A stretch of DNA of 64,000 nucleotides, taken from positions 682,001-746,000 of the forward strand of contig NZ_QBKI01000001.1 of NCBI RefSeq assembly GCF_003054055.1, given 5' to 3'. This DNA comes from Pontibacter mucosus (GTDB taxonomy: Bacteria; Bacteroidota; Bacteroidia; Cytophagales; Hymenobacteraceae). A program made the position numbers and the translations under genes. Positions within the stretch are counted from its first letter, which is position 1. Each line of letters opens with the position of its first letter. A model generated the notes under the pieces. It was not told the DNA's origin and searched no databases. It saw only the letters and a program-made list of their open reading frames with translations. Positions 57,612 to 64,000 of this stretch are shown one piece after another.

Positions 57612-58220
57612 TTAAGTTCCCACAGTACCTGTCTTGACTTCCCCTGCGCGCTTGTAATTGGCGATGATGACGCCACTTGGTGTAACCGTACTCTCTACTA
57701 ATGTAAATGCTGCCGGAACGGCGCCGTTGTCAAATAACTTTTTCCCTTTACCAAGAATCAACGGATAGATTTTGAGCCAGAGTTCGTCCACCAGATCATT
57801 CCTCAACAACAGCTGGGCCAGCTCACTGCTACCCCAAACCTTGATAGCAGACCCGTGTGAATTTTTAAGCTTCTCGATATCTGCCAGACTATGGAGGACA
57901 ATAGAATTCTTCCACCTGGTAACTATCGGGTCCGAATCCTTTATAGTATTCGACAGCACGTATTTTGTCACATCAGTAATACCTAGCCATATATGTTCGT
58001 GCTCCGGCCAATAATTGGCAAAGATCTCAAATGTCTTTCTGCCCAAAAGAAGATCTGCAGGTTCCATGTGTTTTTCCATGACTCTGTCCGAGACTTCATC
58101 TGTATAAGGCGCCACCCAACCTCCAAATTCAAAACCTCCTGATGTATCTTCTTCAGGTCCGCCAGGTGCCTGTATTACTCCATCTAAAGTAATAAACTCT
58201 AATACGATTATTTTCCTCAT
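57612..58220 (-). CDS. Dihydrofolate-reductase-family protein (RibD C-terminal domain)
   Basis: A 202-residue protein of the RibD-C/YyaP group. Family features are MRKIIVLEFITLDGVIQAPGG (N-terminal strand and loop), DLLLGRKTFEIFANYWP (about 55-71), KVWGSSELAQLLLRNDLVDELWLKIYPLILGKGKKLF (about 128-164) and the ending TPSGVIIANYKRAG. It is probably an NAD(P)H-dependent reductase of unknown substrate. Its DNA is more AT-rich than neighbours. A 53-bp element lies 29 bases upstream. Confidence 0.85.
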   Translation of the reverse strand: MRKIIVLEFITLDGVIQAPGGPEEDTSGGFEFGGWVAPYTDEVSDRVMEKHMEPADLLLGRKTFEIFANYWPEHEHIWLGITDVTKYVLSNTIKDSDPIVTRWKNSIVLHSLADIEKLKNSHGSAIKVWGSSELAQLLLRNDLVDELWLKIYPLILGKGKKLFDNGAVPAAFTLVESTVTPSGVIIANYKRAGEVKTGTVGT

Positions 58221-58249
58221 ATTATTTTATTCTTTCAGGCCCTTGTAGG

Positions 58250-58302
58250 TGTTATCACCTGCAAGAAATTAGCTGTTGTAGTACACATTGTGGGTGAAAA
58301 CA
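58250..58302. repeat. 53-bp TGTTATCACC...GGTGAAAACA element, copy 1
   Basis: TGTTATCACC at the left and GGTGAAAACA at the right are inverted with one mismatch, separated by 33 bases. A copy at 59180-59232 has identical length and 44 of 53 identical bases. It lies between the RibD-C gene start and the DUF4328 gene stop. Confidence 0.75.
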
Positions 58303-58332
58303 TCTACAATGGAAAAAACAAACTCTCTTAGG

Positions 58333-59046
58333 CTAAGAAACAGGTGATAATCCGAATCCAGTGAAATCCTCTTCACTGGATTCGGCTATCTCGTTGTCGC
58401 CCGTTTCTGATTCGTAAAGTAGTCTTTCCGCCCTTGCATAATCCTTGATTACCTTTATCGTAATCAAGGCGAGCGGAATACCAACCACGTTTCCTAACAT
58501 ACTGGCAATTGTTGCGTTGGTCAGTTCATCTACCGATTCTGTGTTGAGATAAGAACGCATCAAGATCTGTCCGAGAAAATTACTAAAAATCCATAGTGCC
58601 CACCACGATCCAAGGTAAGTGGTTTTTAGGGGGAACTCGTGCCCGGTCTTTGTAAGCAACATCCTTGAATCCTGGTAAAGCTCACGCATGATCTGATAAG
58701 GACGAAAGAGGCAAAGGATTGGAACAAACCAACTACCAACTGCCCATCCGTCCGTGAATGAGGCATTCCCGGTACGCTGCTGTAAGTTATAGTAGGCTCT
58801 TCTAAACCAAAGAAGGAAAGCAAAGCCAGAACCGACAAAAAGTAAGAAGTAAATACCTCCCATAGCCTGCTCCCTGGCATCGTTGGCTGCTGCAGCCTCT
58901 TCCGAAATAAAGCCTGACGATGCGGCTTGAAGCAAGTCGTACTGCAAATAGCTGGAGAAAAAAGCCAATACTTCCGCAACAAGCACAGCCCATATTAACA
59001 CGATGGCCATCTTCGCACGTTGTACGTTGGGTTTTGTAGGGTTCAT
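58333..59046 (-). CDS. DUF4328 domain membrane protein
   Basis: A 237-residue protein from ATG 59046 (a further ATG at 59097 is less likely) with about five to six transmembrane segments. WFVPILCLFRPYQIMREL is the DUF4328 signature; TTYLGSWWALWIFSNFLGQIL and MLGNVVGIPLALITIKVI are later helices. The C-terminal tail is acidic. Direct 53-bp repeats bracket the gene. Function unknown. Confidence 0.82.
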   Translation of the reverse strand: MNPTKPNVQRAKMAIVLIWAVLVAEVLAFFSSYLQYDLLQAASSGFISEEAAAANDAREQAMGGIYFLLFVGSGFAFLLWFRRAYYNLQQRTGNASFTDGWAVGSWFVPILCLFRPYQIMRELYQDSRMLLTKTGHEFPLKTTYLGSWWALWIFSNFLGQILMRSYLNTESVDELTNATIASMLGNVVGIPLALITIKVIKDYARAERLLYESETGDNEIAESSEEDFTGFGLSPVS

Positions 59047-59366
59047 TCTTTTTGAATTAAGGAAAGTGTAATAAGCGTTGAAAGTCAATGAAGCCAAAGC
59101 TTCTGCATGGGGTAGGAAGATAGTTAGAACTTATTTAAGGGGGAATACCCTTTCTCATTTTTATATTAAGTCTTGGAGATGTTATCACCCACATGAAATC
59201 AGCTATTGCAGTACAAATTGATGGTGAAAACACTAATAATGGCAAATAGGAAGAGGAATCTAATAGTATTTGAAGTACACGAAAAACAGTTAAGAAGCCC
59301 GTTCTCTAGTATAAGAAATTACCTATTGTTTCGCGTGGAACCAAAGTATAAGTAGCCCCAACTTTC
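59047..59366. other. Spacer with the second 53-bp element
   Basis: About 320 bases between the DUF4328 gene and recG. It contains the 59180-59232 element and an AAGTATA at 59344 but no convincing gene. Confidence 0.6.
59180..59232. repeat. 53-bp TGTTATCACC...GGTGAAAACA element, copy 2
   Basis: Same structure as 58250-58302: TGTTATCACC, 33 bases, GGTGAAAACA. The internal part shares GAAAT.AGCT.TTG.AGTACA. The two copies are 930 bases apart in direct orientation. Confidence 0.75.
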
Positions 59367-61466
59367 TCAGCTAATCCTGCTCCAGTTAATAGTATTGGCG
59401 CTCAGCGATTGAATGTGGCGGCGGATGTTGGCGTTTTCGGGTTTCTCCAGTTGCGGGTCCTGGTGCAGCACGCGTTGGGCGGCGGCGCGGGCCTCCTGAA
59501 GTATAGGCGCGTCCTTGGAGAGGTCGGCGATGAGCAGGTCAAGTACGCCGCTTTGTTGTGTTCCCATCAAATCGCCCGGGCCGCGCAGTTTCAGGTCGAT
59601 GTCGGCAATCTCGAAGCCGTTGTTGGTGCGTACCATCGTTTCAAGGCGGGTCTTGCTATCTTTGCTCAGCTTGTAGCCCGTCATCAGGATGCAGTAGCTC
59701 TGCTCGGCACCCCGGCCTACACGCCCACGCAGCTGGTGCAACTGCGACAAGCCAAAGCGCTCGGCACTCTCGATAATCATCACAGAAGCATTCGGCACGT
59801 TTACACCCACCTCAATTACGGTAGTGGCCACCATAATCTGCGTCTCTTTCTTCACGAAGCGCTGCATCTCGTAGTCCTTGTCCTGCGGCTTCAGTTTGCC
59901 GTGCACCATACTTACCTGGTACTCTGGGAAAGCGCGTTTTATACTTTCGTAGCCGTCCATCAGGTCCTTGTAGTTCTCCATCTGCTCCGACTCCTCGATG
60001 AGCGGGTACACGATGTATACCTGGCGGCCTAGCTTTATCTGGTCGCGCACGAACTGGAACACACGCAGGCGGTGCGAGTCGAAGCGGTGCACGGTCACGA
60101 TTTCCTTACGACCGGCCGGCAGCTCATCAATCACCGATACATCCAGGTCGCCGTACAGCGTCATGGCCAGGGTGCGGGGGATAGGGGTGGCTGTCATCAC
60201 GAGCACGTGTGGGATAATGCGTGGGTTTTTGCGCCACAGTTTGGAGCGCTGCTCCACGCCAAAGCGGTGCTGCTCGTCCACGATGCACAGGCCCAGGTTC
60301 TGGAACTGCACCACGTCCTCCAGCAGCGCGTGTGTGCCTACAATCATCTTCATCTCGCCGGAGCGCAGCTGCTCGTGCAGTACCTTTCGCTCGCTGGCTT
60401 TGGTAGAGCCGGTAAGTTTGCCCAGGTTGATGCCCAGGCGATCGGCAAAGGCTTTCAGGCCCACGTAATGCTGGTCGGCCAGAATCTCAGTAGGCGCCAT
60501 CAACACCGACTGCGCCCCGTTATCCGCGGCAATCAGCATGGTGATAAAGGCCACGATGGTTTTGCCCGAGCCCACATCGCCCTGCAGCAGGCGGTTCATC
60601 TGCTTGCCCGCTGTCAGGTCCGCATAAATTTCCTTCACCACCCGCTTCTGCGCGCCTGTCAGATCGAAGGTCATGTGGTTTTTGTAGAACTCGTTGAGGG
60701 TGGGCACCTGGTTAAATACCTGGCCCTTTAGGTCGGCTTTGCGCACCACCTTCTGGCGGAACAGGCGCAGCTGTATGTAAAAAAGCTCCTCGAACTTGAG
60801 TCTGAACTTGGCCGCATTATACTTCTCCACCGTCTCCGGGAAATGGATGTTGGCATAAGCGCTGCGCTTGTCCATTAGCTTATAGGTATCAATCAGCTCC
60901 GGCGACAGCGATTCCTGCACCTGCGGAAGGGCCACCTTCAGCAAATGCTCCATCATCTTAGCAATTACTTTGCTATCGATGCGGTGGGCTTTGAGCTTTT
61001 CGGTGGTGTTGTAGACGGGCTGCAGAAAAGAGGTCGTTTGTTTCTCCTCGGCCAGTTCCTCCAGCTCCGGGTGGGCCATACTAAACCTGCCGTTGAACTC
61101 GGTGGGCTTGCCAAACACGATGTAGTCGGTATGGTTCTTCAGCGTCTTTTCCATCCACTTCACGCCCTTAAACCACACCAGCTCCAGCTGGTCGCCGTTC
61201 TCATCTACCAGCGTAGCGGCCAGGCGCTGCTTCCGGCCTTCGCCAATCACCTCTTTTCCGCGGATGCGGCCGCGCACCTGCACATAAGGCATACTTTCGT
61301 CCAGCTCGCTTACTTTGTAGAACTGGGTGCGGTCGAGATAGCGGAAAGGGTAATGCTGGATCAGGTCGCCGTAGGTGAAGATGCTGAGTTCTTTCTGCAA
61401 CAGCTCCGCCCGCATGGGGCCTACGCCCTTCAGGAATTCTATTTTGGTGTTGAAGAAGTTGCTCAC
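59367..61466 (-). CDS. recG: ATP-dependent DNA helicase RecG
   Basis: RecG remodels stalled forks and branched DNA by branch migration. I took the GTG at 61466, because relatives begin near FFNTKIEFLKGVG; an in-frame ATG at 61514 would add 16 residues. The N-terminal OB wedge domain (GRIRGKEVIG, about residues 63-72) is followed by the SF2 core: GDVGSGKTIVA (Walker A), VDEQHRFGVEQR (Walker B DExH), MTATPIPRTLAMTL, and the C-terminal VATTVIEVGVNVPNASVMIIESAERFGLSQLHQLRGRVGRG motifs V and VI. Confidence 0.93.
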   Translation of the reverse strand: MSNFFNTKIEFLKGVGPMRAELLQKELSIFTYGDLIQHYPFRYLDRTQFYKVSELDESMPYVQVRGRIRGKEVIGEGRKQRLAATLVDENGDQLELVWFKGVKWMEKTLKNHTDYIVFGKPTEFNGRFSMAHPELEELAEEKQTTSFLQPVYNTTEKLKAHRIDSKVIAKMMEHLLKVALPQVQESLSPELIDTYKLMDKRSAYANIHFPETVEKYNAAKFRLKFEELFYIQLRLFRQKVVRKADLKGQVFNQVPTLNEFYKNHMTFDLTGAQKRVVKEIYADLTAGKQMNRLLQGDVGSGKTIVAFITMLIAADNGAQSVLMAPTEILADQHYVGLKAFADRLGINLGKLTGSTKASERKVLHEQLRSGEMKMIVGTHALLEDVVQFQNLGLCIVDEQHRFGVEQRSKLWRKNPRIIPHVLVMTATPIPRTLAMTLYGDLDVSVIDELPAGRKEIVTVHRFDSHRLRVFQFVRDQIKLGRQVYIVYPLIEESEQMENYKDLMDGYESIKRAFPEYQVSMVHGKLKPQDKDYEMQRFVKKETQIMVATTVIEVGVNVPNASVMIIESAERFGLSQLHQLRGRVGRGAEQSYCILMTGYKLSKDSKTRLETMVRTNNGFEIADIDLKLRGPGDLMGTQQSGVLDLLIADLSKDAPILQEARAAAQRVLHQDPQLEKPENANIRRHIQSLSANTINWSRIS

Positions 61467-61523
61467 AGTCTTTGGCTTGCTATCGGGTGAAAGTATGGCA
61501 AGTATAAAGTACAAAAATAAGCA

Positions 61524-61558
61524 AAAGCCCCGACAGGTGTAAATGCTGGCTGGGCTTT
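61524..61558 (-). terminator. Hairpin upstream of recG (weak terminator)
   Basis: AAAGCCC (61524-61530) and GGGCTTT (61552-61558) pair; a T-rich run follows on the minus strand. It could stop transcripts entering recG from the gldD side. Confidence 0.4.
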
Positions 61559-61618
61559 ATACTTGGTAATTATACTTTATACCTCGGCTATACTTTTTAT
61601 ACTTGCTGATTTATACTT
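61558..61618 (-). repeat. Array of five TATACTT copies in 61 bases
   Basis: TATACTT begins at 61558, 61571, 61589, 61598 and 61612, all in the same orientation (spacings 13, 18, 9 and 14). This is the densest cluster of the window-wide heptamer that I noticed. Spacing is irregular, so it is not a tandem repeat. Confidence 0.9.
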
Positions 61619-61870
61619 CCAAAACCGCCGCTTCCTGCAATTGGACACATGCTATCCTTGCTAGCGGGCGCTTATCCTCCAGCCATACATAAGCTACTGT
61701 CGCATTTATACTTTGTGCCCTCCCAGGCCGGGAGGCCTCGCCTTCGGGCATCGCGCTGCTTTCGCTTCCTTTGCTCCTGCGTCGCAATGCCTCGCTGCCG
61801 CTCGTCACCGGAAATCTAGAAGGCGCTCAACCCAAAGGCTGGGAATCAATTCGATAGCCGCTGCCCCTAC

Positions 61871-61939
61871 TGTCATCTCGACCTTCGGGAGAGATCTGAT
61901 TAGAATCCCGATAGATCTCTCGCCCTGCTCGAGATGACA
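61871..61939. mobile_element. TGTCATCTCGA palindromic repeat element
   Basis: TGTCATCTCGA (61871-61881) and TCGAGATGACA (61929-61939) are perfectly inverted; inside, GGGAGAGATCT and AGATCTCTCGCCC also pair. The whole folds into a long hairpin of about 69 bases. The TGTCAT end resembles the arms of the GIY-YIG element. It sits in a gene-free 610-bp stretch. Confidence 0.75.
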
Positions 61940-61959
61940 AGAGAGTAGTAAGTATAAAT

Positions 61960-62095
61960 TCCCCTCTTGGGAGGGGCTGGGGTGGGTTTATCCTTCTGAT
62001 GACAAGAATTGAAGCTATGAAATTTATACTTTAGCCAAAGCAGTTACAGGCTCCCCGCCTTAGATAAGGAGGGGCCAGGGGTGGTTGGACCCGGT
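61960..62095. repeat. Two CCCCTC/GAGGGG words in direct orientation
   Basis: CCCCTCTTGGGAGGGGCTGG at 61961-61980 (continuing GGTGGG) and CCCCGCCTTAGATAAGGAGG at 62055-62074 (continuing GGCCAGGGGTGG) are related hairpin-bearing repeats of the kind common in Bacteroidota spacers. The 61515-62125 stretch holds at least four repeat types and no gene that I can support. Confidence 0.6.
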
Positions 62096-62125
62096 ACGGC
62101 AATCGGATATGCCAAAGTGTTCACT

Positions 62126-62374
62126 TTACTCTGGACTAACGCTGTCTAATAAAATTACTCTTGTCTGTGGTTGACTGCTTTCGCTGAATTTAAAAATGAT
62201 CAAAAGTATAAAAGCAATTACTAGTGAACCTATGATAAGATTTCTTCTTCTTTTTTGGGATGTAAGTTCAATAGGGCCGACCATTTCATCAGTGAATTTA
62301 CCTTCGAATCCTCTAAATGCCCAGCATGTAAAGGCTCCGGTAGCAATGATTATAAAGCTGAGAAATGTTGGCAT
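62126..62374 (-). CDS. Small hypothetical membrane protein
   Basis: About 82 residues from ATG 62374 (a TTG at 62410 would extend it). Two hydrophobic segments (about residues 2-20 and 45-63) flank a polar loop with FEGKFTDEMVGPIELTSQKRRR. It lies 36 bases after gldD and has AT-rich codon use. No family is recognised. Confidence 0.5.
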   Translation of the reverse strand: MPTFLSFIIIATGAFTCWAFRGFEGKFTDEMVGPIELTSQKRRRNLIIGSLVIAFILLIIFKFSESSQPQTRVILLDSVSPE

Positions 62375-62410
62375 TTGTCGATTTATACTTTCTATCCTAT
62401 AGAACAACAA

Positions 62411-63031
62411 CTACATCTCCTTCCACTCCAGCGTATTCAGCAAATGGATGATATCCTTCTTCACAAACTCAATCACCGGGGCCAGGGAGTCGTTTTGGGT
62501 GGCGGTGCGGAAGTATAAGGCGCCGCGCAGGAAGTTGTCTGTAGAGTCGGTTACATAGAACTGGAACTGGCTGGGAACCTCGCCCTCCAGCTCAAACACA
62601 GAGGCTATATCGCCGGAAGGCGTTTTAATTTCTGCCTCCTCGATGGCATAGGCCTTGATCTGGTGCTTGGAGGTGAGCTTGCGGGCATCCTCCACCAGGT
62701 CATTCAGCTTCTTGTCGTCATTCTCCAGCTGCTTGTAGGTTAGCTGCACATTGGCACCCAGGCTGGGATAGATGATGTTTATCCAATGCGGCTCGGCGAT
62801 ACCGGAAGAGTCCGGGCGGATTTTAGCGTGCTTGGAGTACTCGAACGTATAAGGGTGGGCTTCCTGCAGTTGCTGGTAAGTATGGGAGGGCAGGTCGATG
62901 CGGTTATAGCCTTTCGGTTTTGGCGTATACTCCGTGCCGCTGCAGGCTACGATACCAGCGGCCAGGGCCGCCCACATAAACGCCTTCAGGCTACCCAACT
63001 TTATGATACTTCTCTTTCTTGCTTGCGACAT
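62411..63031 (-). CDS. gldD: Gliding motility lipoprotein GldD
   Basis: A 206-residue lipoprotein matching GldD of Bacteroidota: lipobox GIVAC (Cys30), then [22 protein letters not shown], the family hallmark, and the ending [15 protein letters not shown]. GldD is linked to gliding motility and the type IX secretion system and is also present in non-gliding relatives. Its 5' end overlaps gldE by 41 bases, as in related genomes where the two are paired. Confidence 0.93.
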   Translation of the reverse strand: MSQARKRSIIKLGSLKAFMWAALAAGIVACSGTEYTPKPKGYNRIDLPSHTYQQLQEAHPYTFEYSKHAKIRPDSSGIAEPHWINIIYPSLGANVQLTYKQLENDDKKLNDLVEDARKLTSKHQIKAYAIEEAEIKTPSGDIASVFELEGEVPSQFQFYVTDSTDNFLRGALYFRTATQNDSLAPVIEFVKKDIIHLLNTLEWKEM

Positions 63032-64000
63032 TGATCTTTACTCGTTTTACGCGCTTCGTGTCCGCCGACTCTACCGTAAAGTGGAAACGGCCATAGGCTG
63101 TTGCCTCCCCAGCCCTCGGAATCCCGGAGAATAAGGTAAGCATCAGGCCGGCCACTGTCTCGTTTGAGCCCTTTACCTCGTCAAAGGCATCAAAGGGCAC
63201 CTCTGTTATCTTACAGAAGTCGTGCAGCGAGGTCTTGCCGTCAAAGATAAAGGTATTTTCGTCGAGTTGAGAGTAAATGATATCATCATCGTCGTCAAAC
63301 TCATCGTTGATCTCTCCCACAATCTCCTCTACAATGTCCTCCAGGGTAAGCAGGCCAACTGTAGCGCCATACTCATTTATCACGATGGCCATGTGCACAT
63401 GCTTTTCCTTGAAATCCTGGAAAAGATCGGCGATGCGCCTGTTCTCCGGCACAAAAAAAGGAGGGCGCACCAGCTGCTGCCAGTCAAAGTCCGGGCCCTT
63501 GCCCAGGTGCGGCAACAGGTCCTTCACGTAAAGGATGCCTTCTATGTGGTCGGTGCTTCCGGAGTATACCGGAACGCGCGAGTAGCCCCACTTGACTATT
63601 TCCGGCATCAGTTCCGGAAAAGTCATGGAGGTGTTGAAGGCCACAATATCAATGCGCGGGCGCATGATCTGTTTTACCGAGATAGACCCGAAGTTTACCA
63701 CCCCGCGCAGAATCCTGCGCTCCTCCGGCGAGGTATCCGCTTTTATCAGGGCCACATCCAGGCTGTGGTGCAATTCCTCAATAGTATTTGTATACCCCCG
63801 GATGATGTACTTGCGATCTACAAGCTCATTGATGGAGATAAGCAGCCACGAGAAAGGCCGGATAAGGAACTGCAGCCTGTCGAGCACACTTGCCATGCTT
63901 CGGGCCAGCGGCATGCGGTGCCGCTGCACGTATACTTTCGGCAGCACCTCCCCGCAAAAAACCAGGAAGAAGGTAGCAAACAGCAGGCATATCGCCAGCG
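62991..64000 (-). CDS. gldE: Gliding motility-associated protein GldE, CBS-domain hemolysin-like (5' end beyond the window)
   Basis: This is the C-terminal part of a DUF21/CBS/CorC_HlyC (TlyC-like) membrane protein. The visible start runs into the DUF21 transmembrane domain ([14 protein letters not shown]), followed by two CBS domains (about residues 108-230; [43 protein letters not shown] and [31 protein letters not shown]) and a CorC_HlyC transporter-associated domain (about 245-318). Pairing with gldD identifies it as GldE. Transcription runs from beyond position 64000. Confidence 0.9.
   Translation of the reverse strand, partial: LAICLLFATFFLVFCGEVLPKVYVQRHRMPLARSMASVLDRLQFLIRPFSWLLISINELVDRKYIIRGYTNTIEELHHSLDVALIKADTSPEERRILRGVVNFGSISVKQIMRPRIDIVAFNTSMTFPELMPEIVKWGYSRVPVYSGSTDHIEGILYVKDLLPHLGKGPDFDWQQLVRPPFFVPENRRIADLFQDFKEKHVHMAIVINEYGATVGLLTLEDIVEEIVGEINDEFDDDDDIIYSQLDENTFIFDGKTSLHDFCKITEVPFDAFDEVKGSNETVAGLMLTLFSGIPRAGEATAYGRFHFTVESADTKRVKRVKINVASKKEKYHKVG

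Larger units (their letters stand above)
1..64000. repeat. Dispersed 7-mer AAGTATA / TATACTT, very high density
   Basis: The heptamer AAGTATA and its complement TATACTT occur throughout the window. A hand count of positions 1-10,000 gives about 35 copies in roughly equal orientation; equal base composition would predict about 1.2. Copies lie in spacers (7386, 7865, 32837, 61558) and inside clear genes, in several reading phases: Ser-Ile, Lys-Tyr, Ile-Leu or Leu-Tyr. The TonB/ExbBD region (24-28.3 kb) has noticeably fewer. It is not a tandem repeat, and no single position relative to genes explains it. Function unknown; it behaves like a highly iterated genome word such as HIP1 or DNA-uptake sequences. 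Confidence 0.85.

Noticed and set aside
61713..61937. Short plus-strand frame in the repeat stretch upstream of recG
   Set aside because: It lies wholly in palindromic repeat words and lacks protein character.
1..64000. AAGTATA as simply a promoter -7 box
   Set aside because: Copies occur inside genes in both orientations and most are not followed by TTG, so they do not fit TAnnTTTG; promoter use may apply to only a few.

Overview
The window looks like chromosomal DNA of a Bacteroidota bacterium of the order Cytophagales, most likely a Pontibacter/Hymenobacteraceae-type organism. Supporting signs are a SusC/SusD pair, the gliding-associated lipoprotein GldD next to GldE, two DUF6089 outer-membrane proteins, several TAnnTTTG-type -7 boxes just upstream of genes, and moderately GC-rich genes separated by AT-rich spacers. 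The genus is inferred, because no rRNA or tRNA gene was seen. No prophage, CRISPR array, plasmid origin or transposase gene was found.

Layout. 0-2 kb: 3' end of a susC gene and a complete susD. 2-7.3 kb (minus strand): an RsmI-like methyltransferase, an alpha/beta hydrolase, and a tight run pdxJ-selU-selD-hypothetical. 7.4-13.6 kb (plus): YqeY, CvpA, a glutamine amidotransferase (PabA/TrpG), an alpha/beta hydrolase, a CBS protein, a BamA/TamA-like barrel and NAD kinase. 13.7-21.3 kb (plus): an envelope cluster with two DUF6089 proteins, uppS, bamA, two OmpH/Skp chaperones and an RluD-type pseudouridine synthase. 21.4-28.3 kb (minus): exbB-exbD-exbD-tonB-tonB, a small membrane protein, a PstS-like lipoprotein and a TPR protein. 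28.5-28.7 kb: a candidate structured RNA. 28.8-37.7 kb: mazG, glmM, a cysteine desulfurase, a LOG protein, hemH, era and der. 37.8-45 kb: two tiny acidic lipoproteins, several hypotheticals, murQ with an N-acetylglucosamine kinase, a cytochrome b5-like protein and an arginase-fold protein. 45-55.1 kb: fatty-acid activation and beta-oxidation (acyl-CoA ligase, MarR regulator, fadN-fadA-fadE). 55.3-64 kb: a glycosyltransferase, a large exported protein, a RibD-C reductase, DUF4328, recG, gldD and gldE (cut by the window end).

The unusual content is mostly not protein-coding. The 7-mer AAGTATA/TATACTT is scattered through spacers and genes in both orientations at far above chance density. The spacers carry several families of palindromic repeats: two 140-bp multi-hairpin elements with compensating arm changes, a 215-bp element with 35-bp terminal inverted repeats, TGTCATC-type hairpins, GAGTT/AACTC tracts that twice end exactly at start codons, and a duplicated 53-bp element around the DUF4328 gene. 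The fadN-fadA-fadE operon is interrupted twice. One gap holds a GIY-YIG nuclease gene and the other a four-helix-bundle (S23-type) gene, and each is bracketed by its own inverted repeats. This resembles the intervening sequences known from rRNA genes, but here it sits in a metabolic mRNA.
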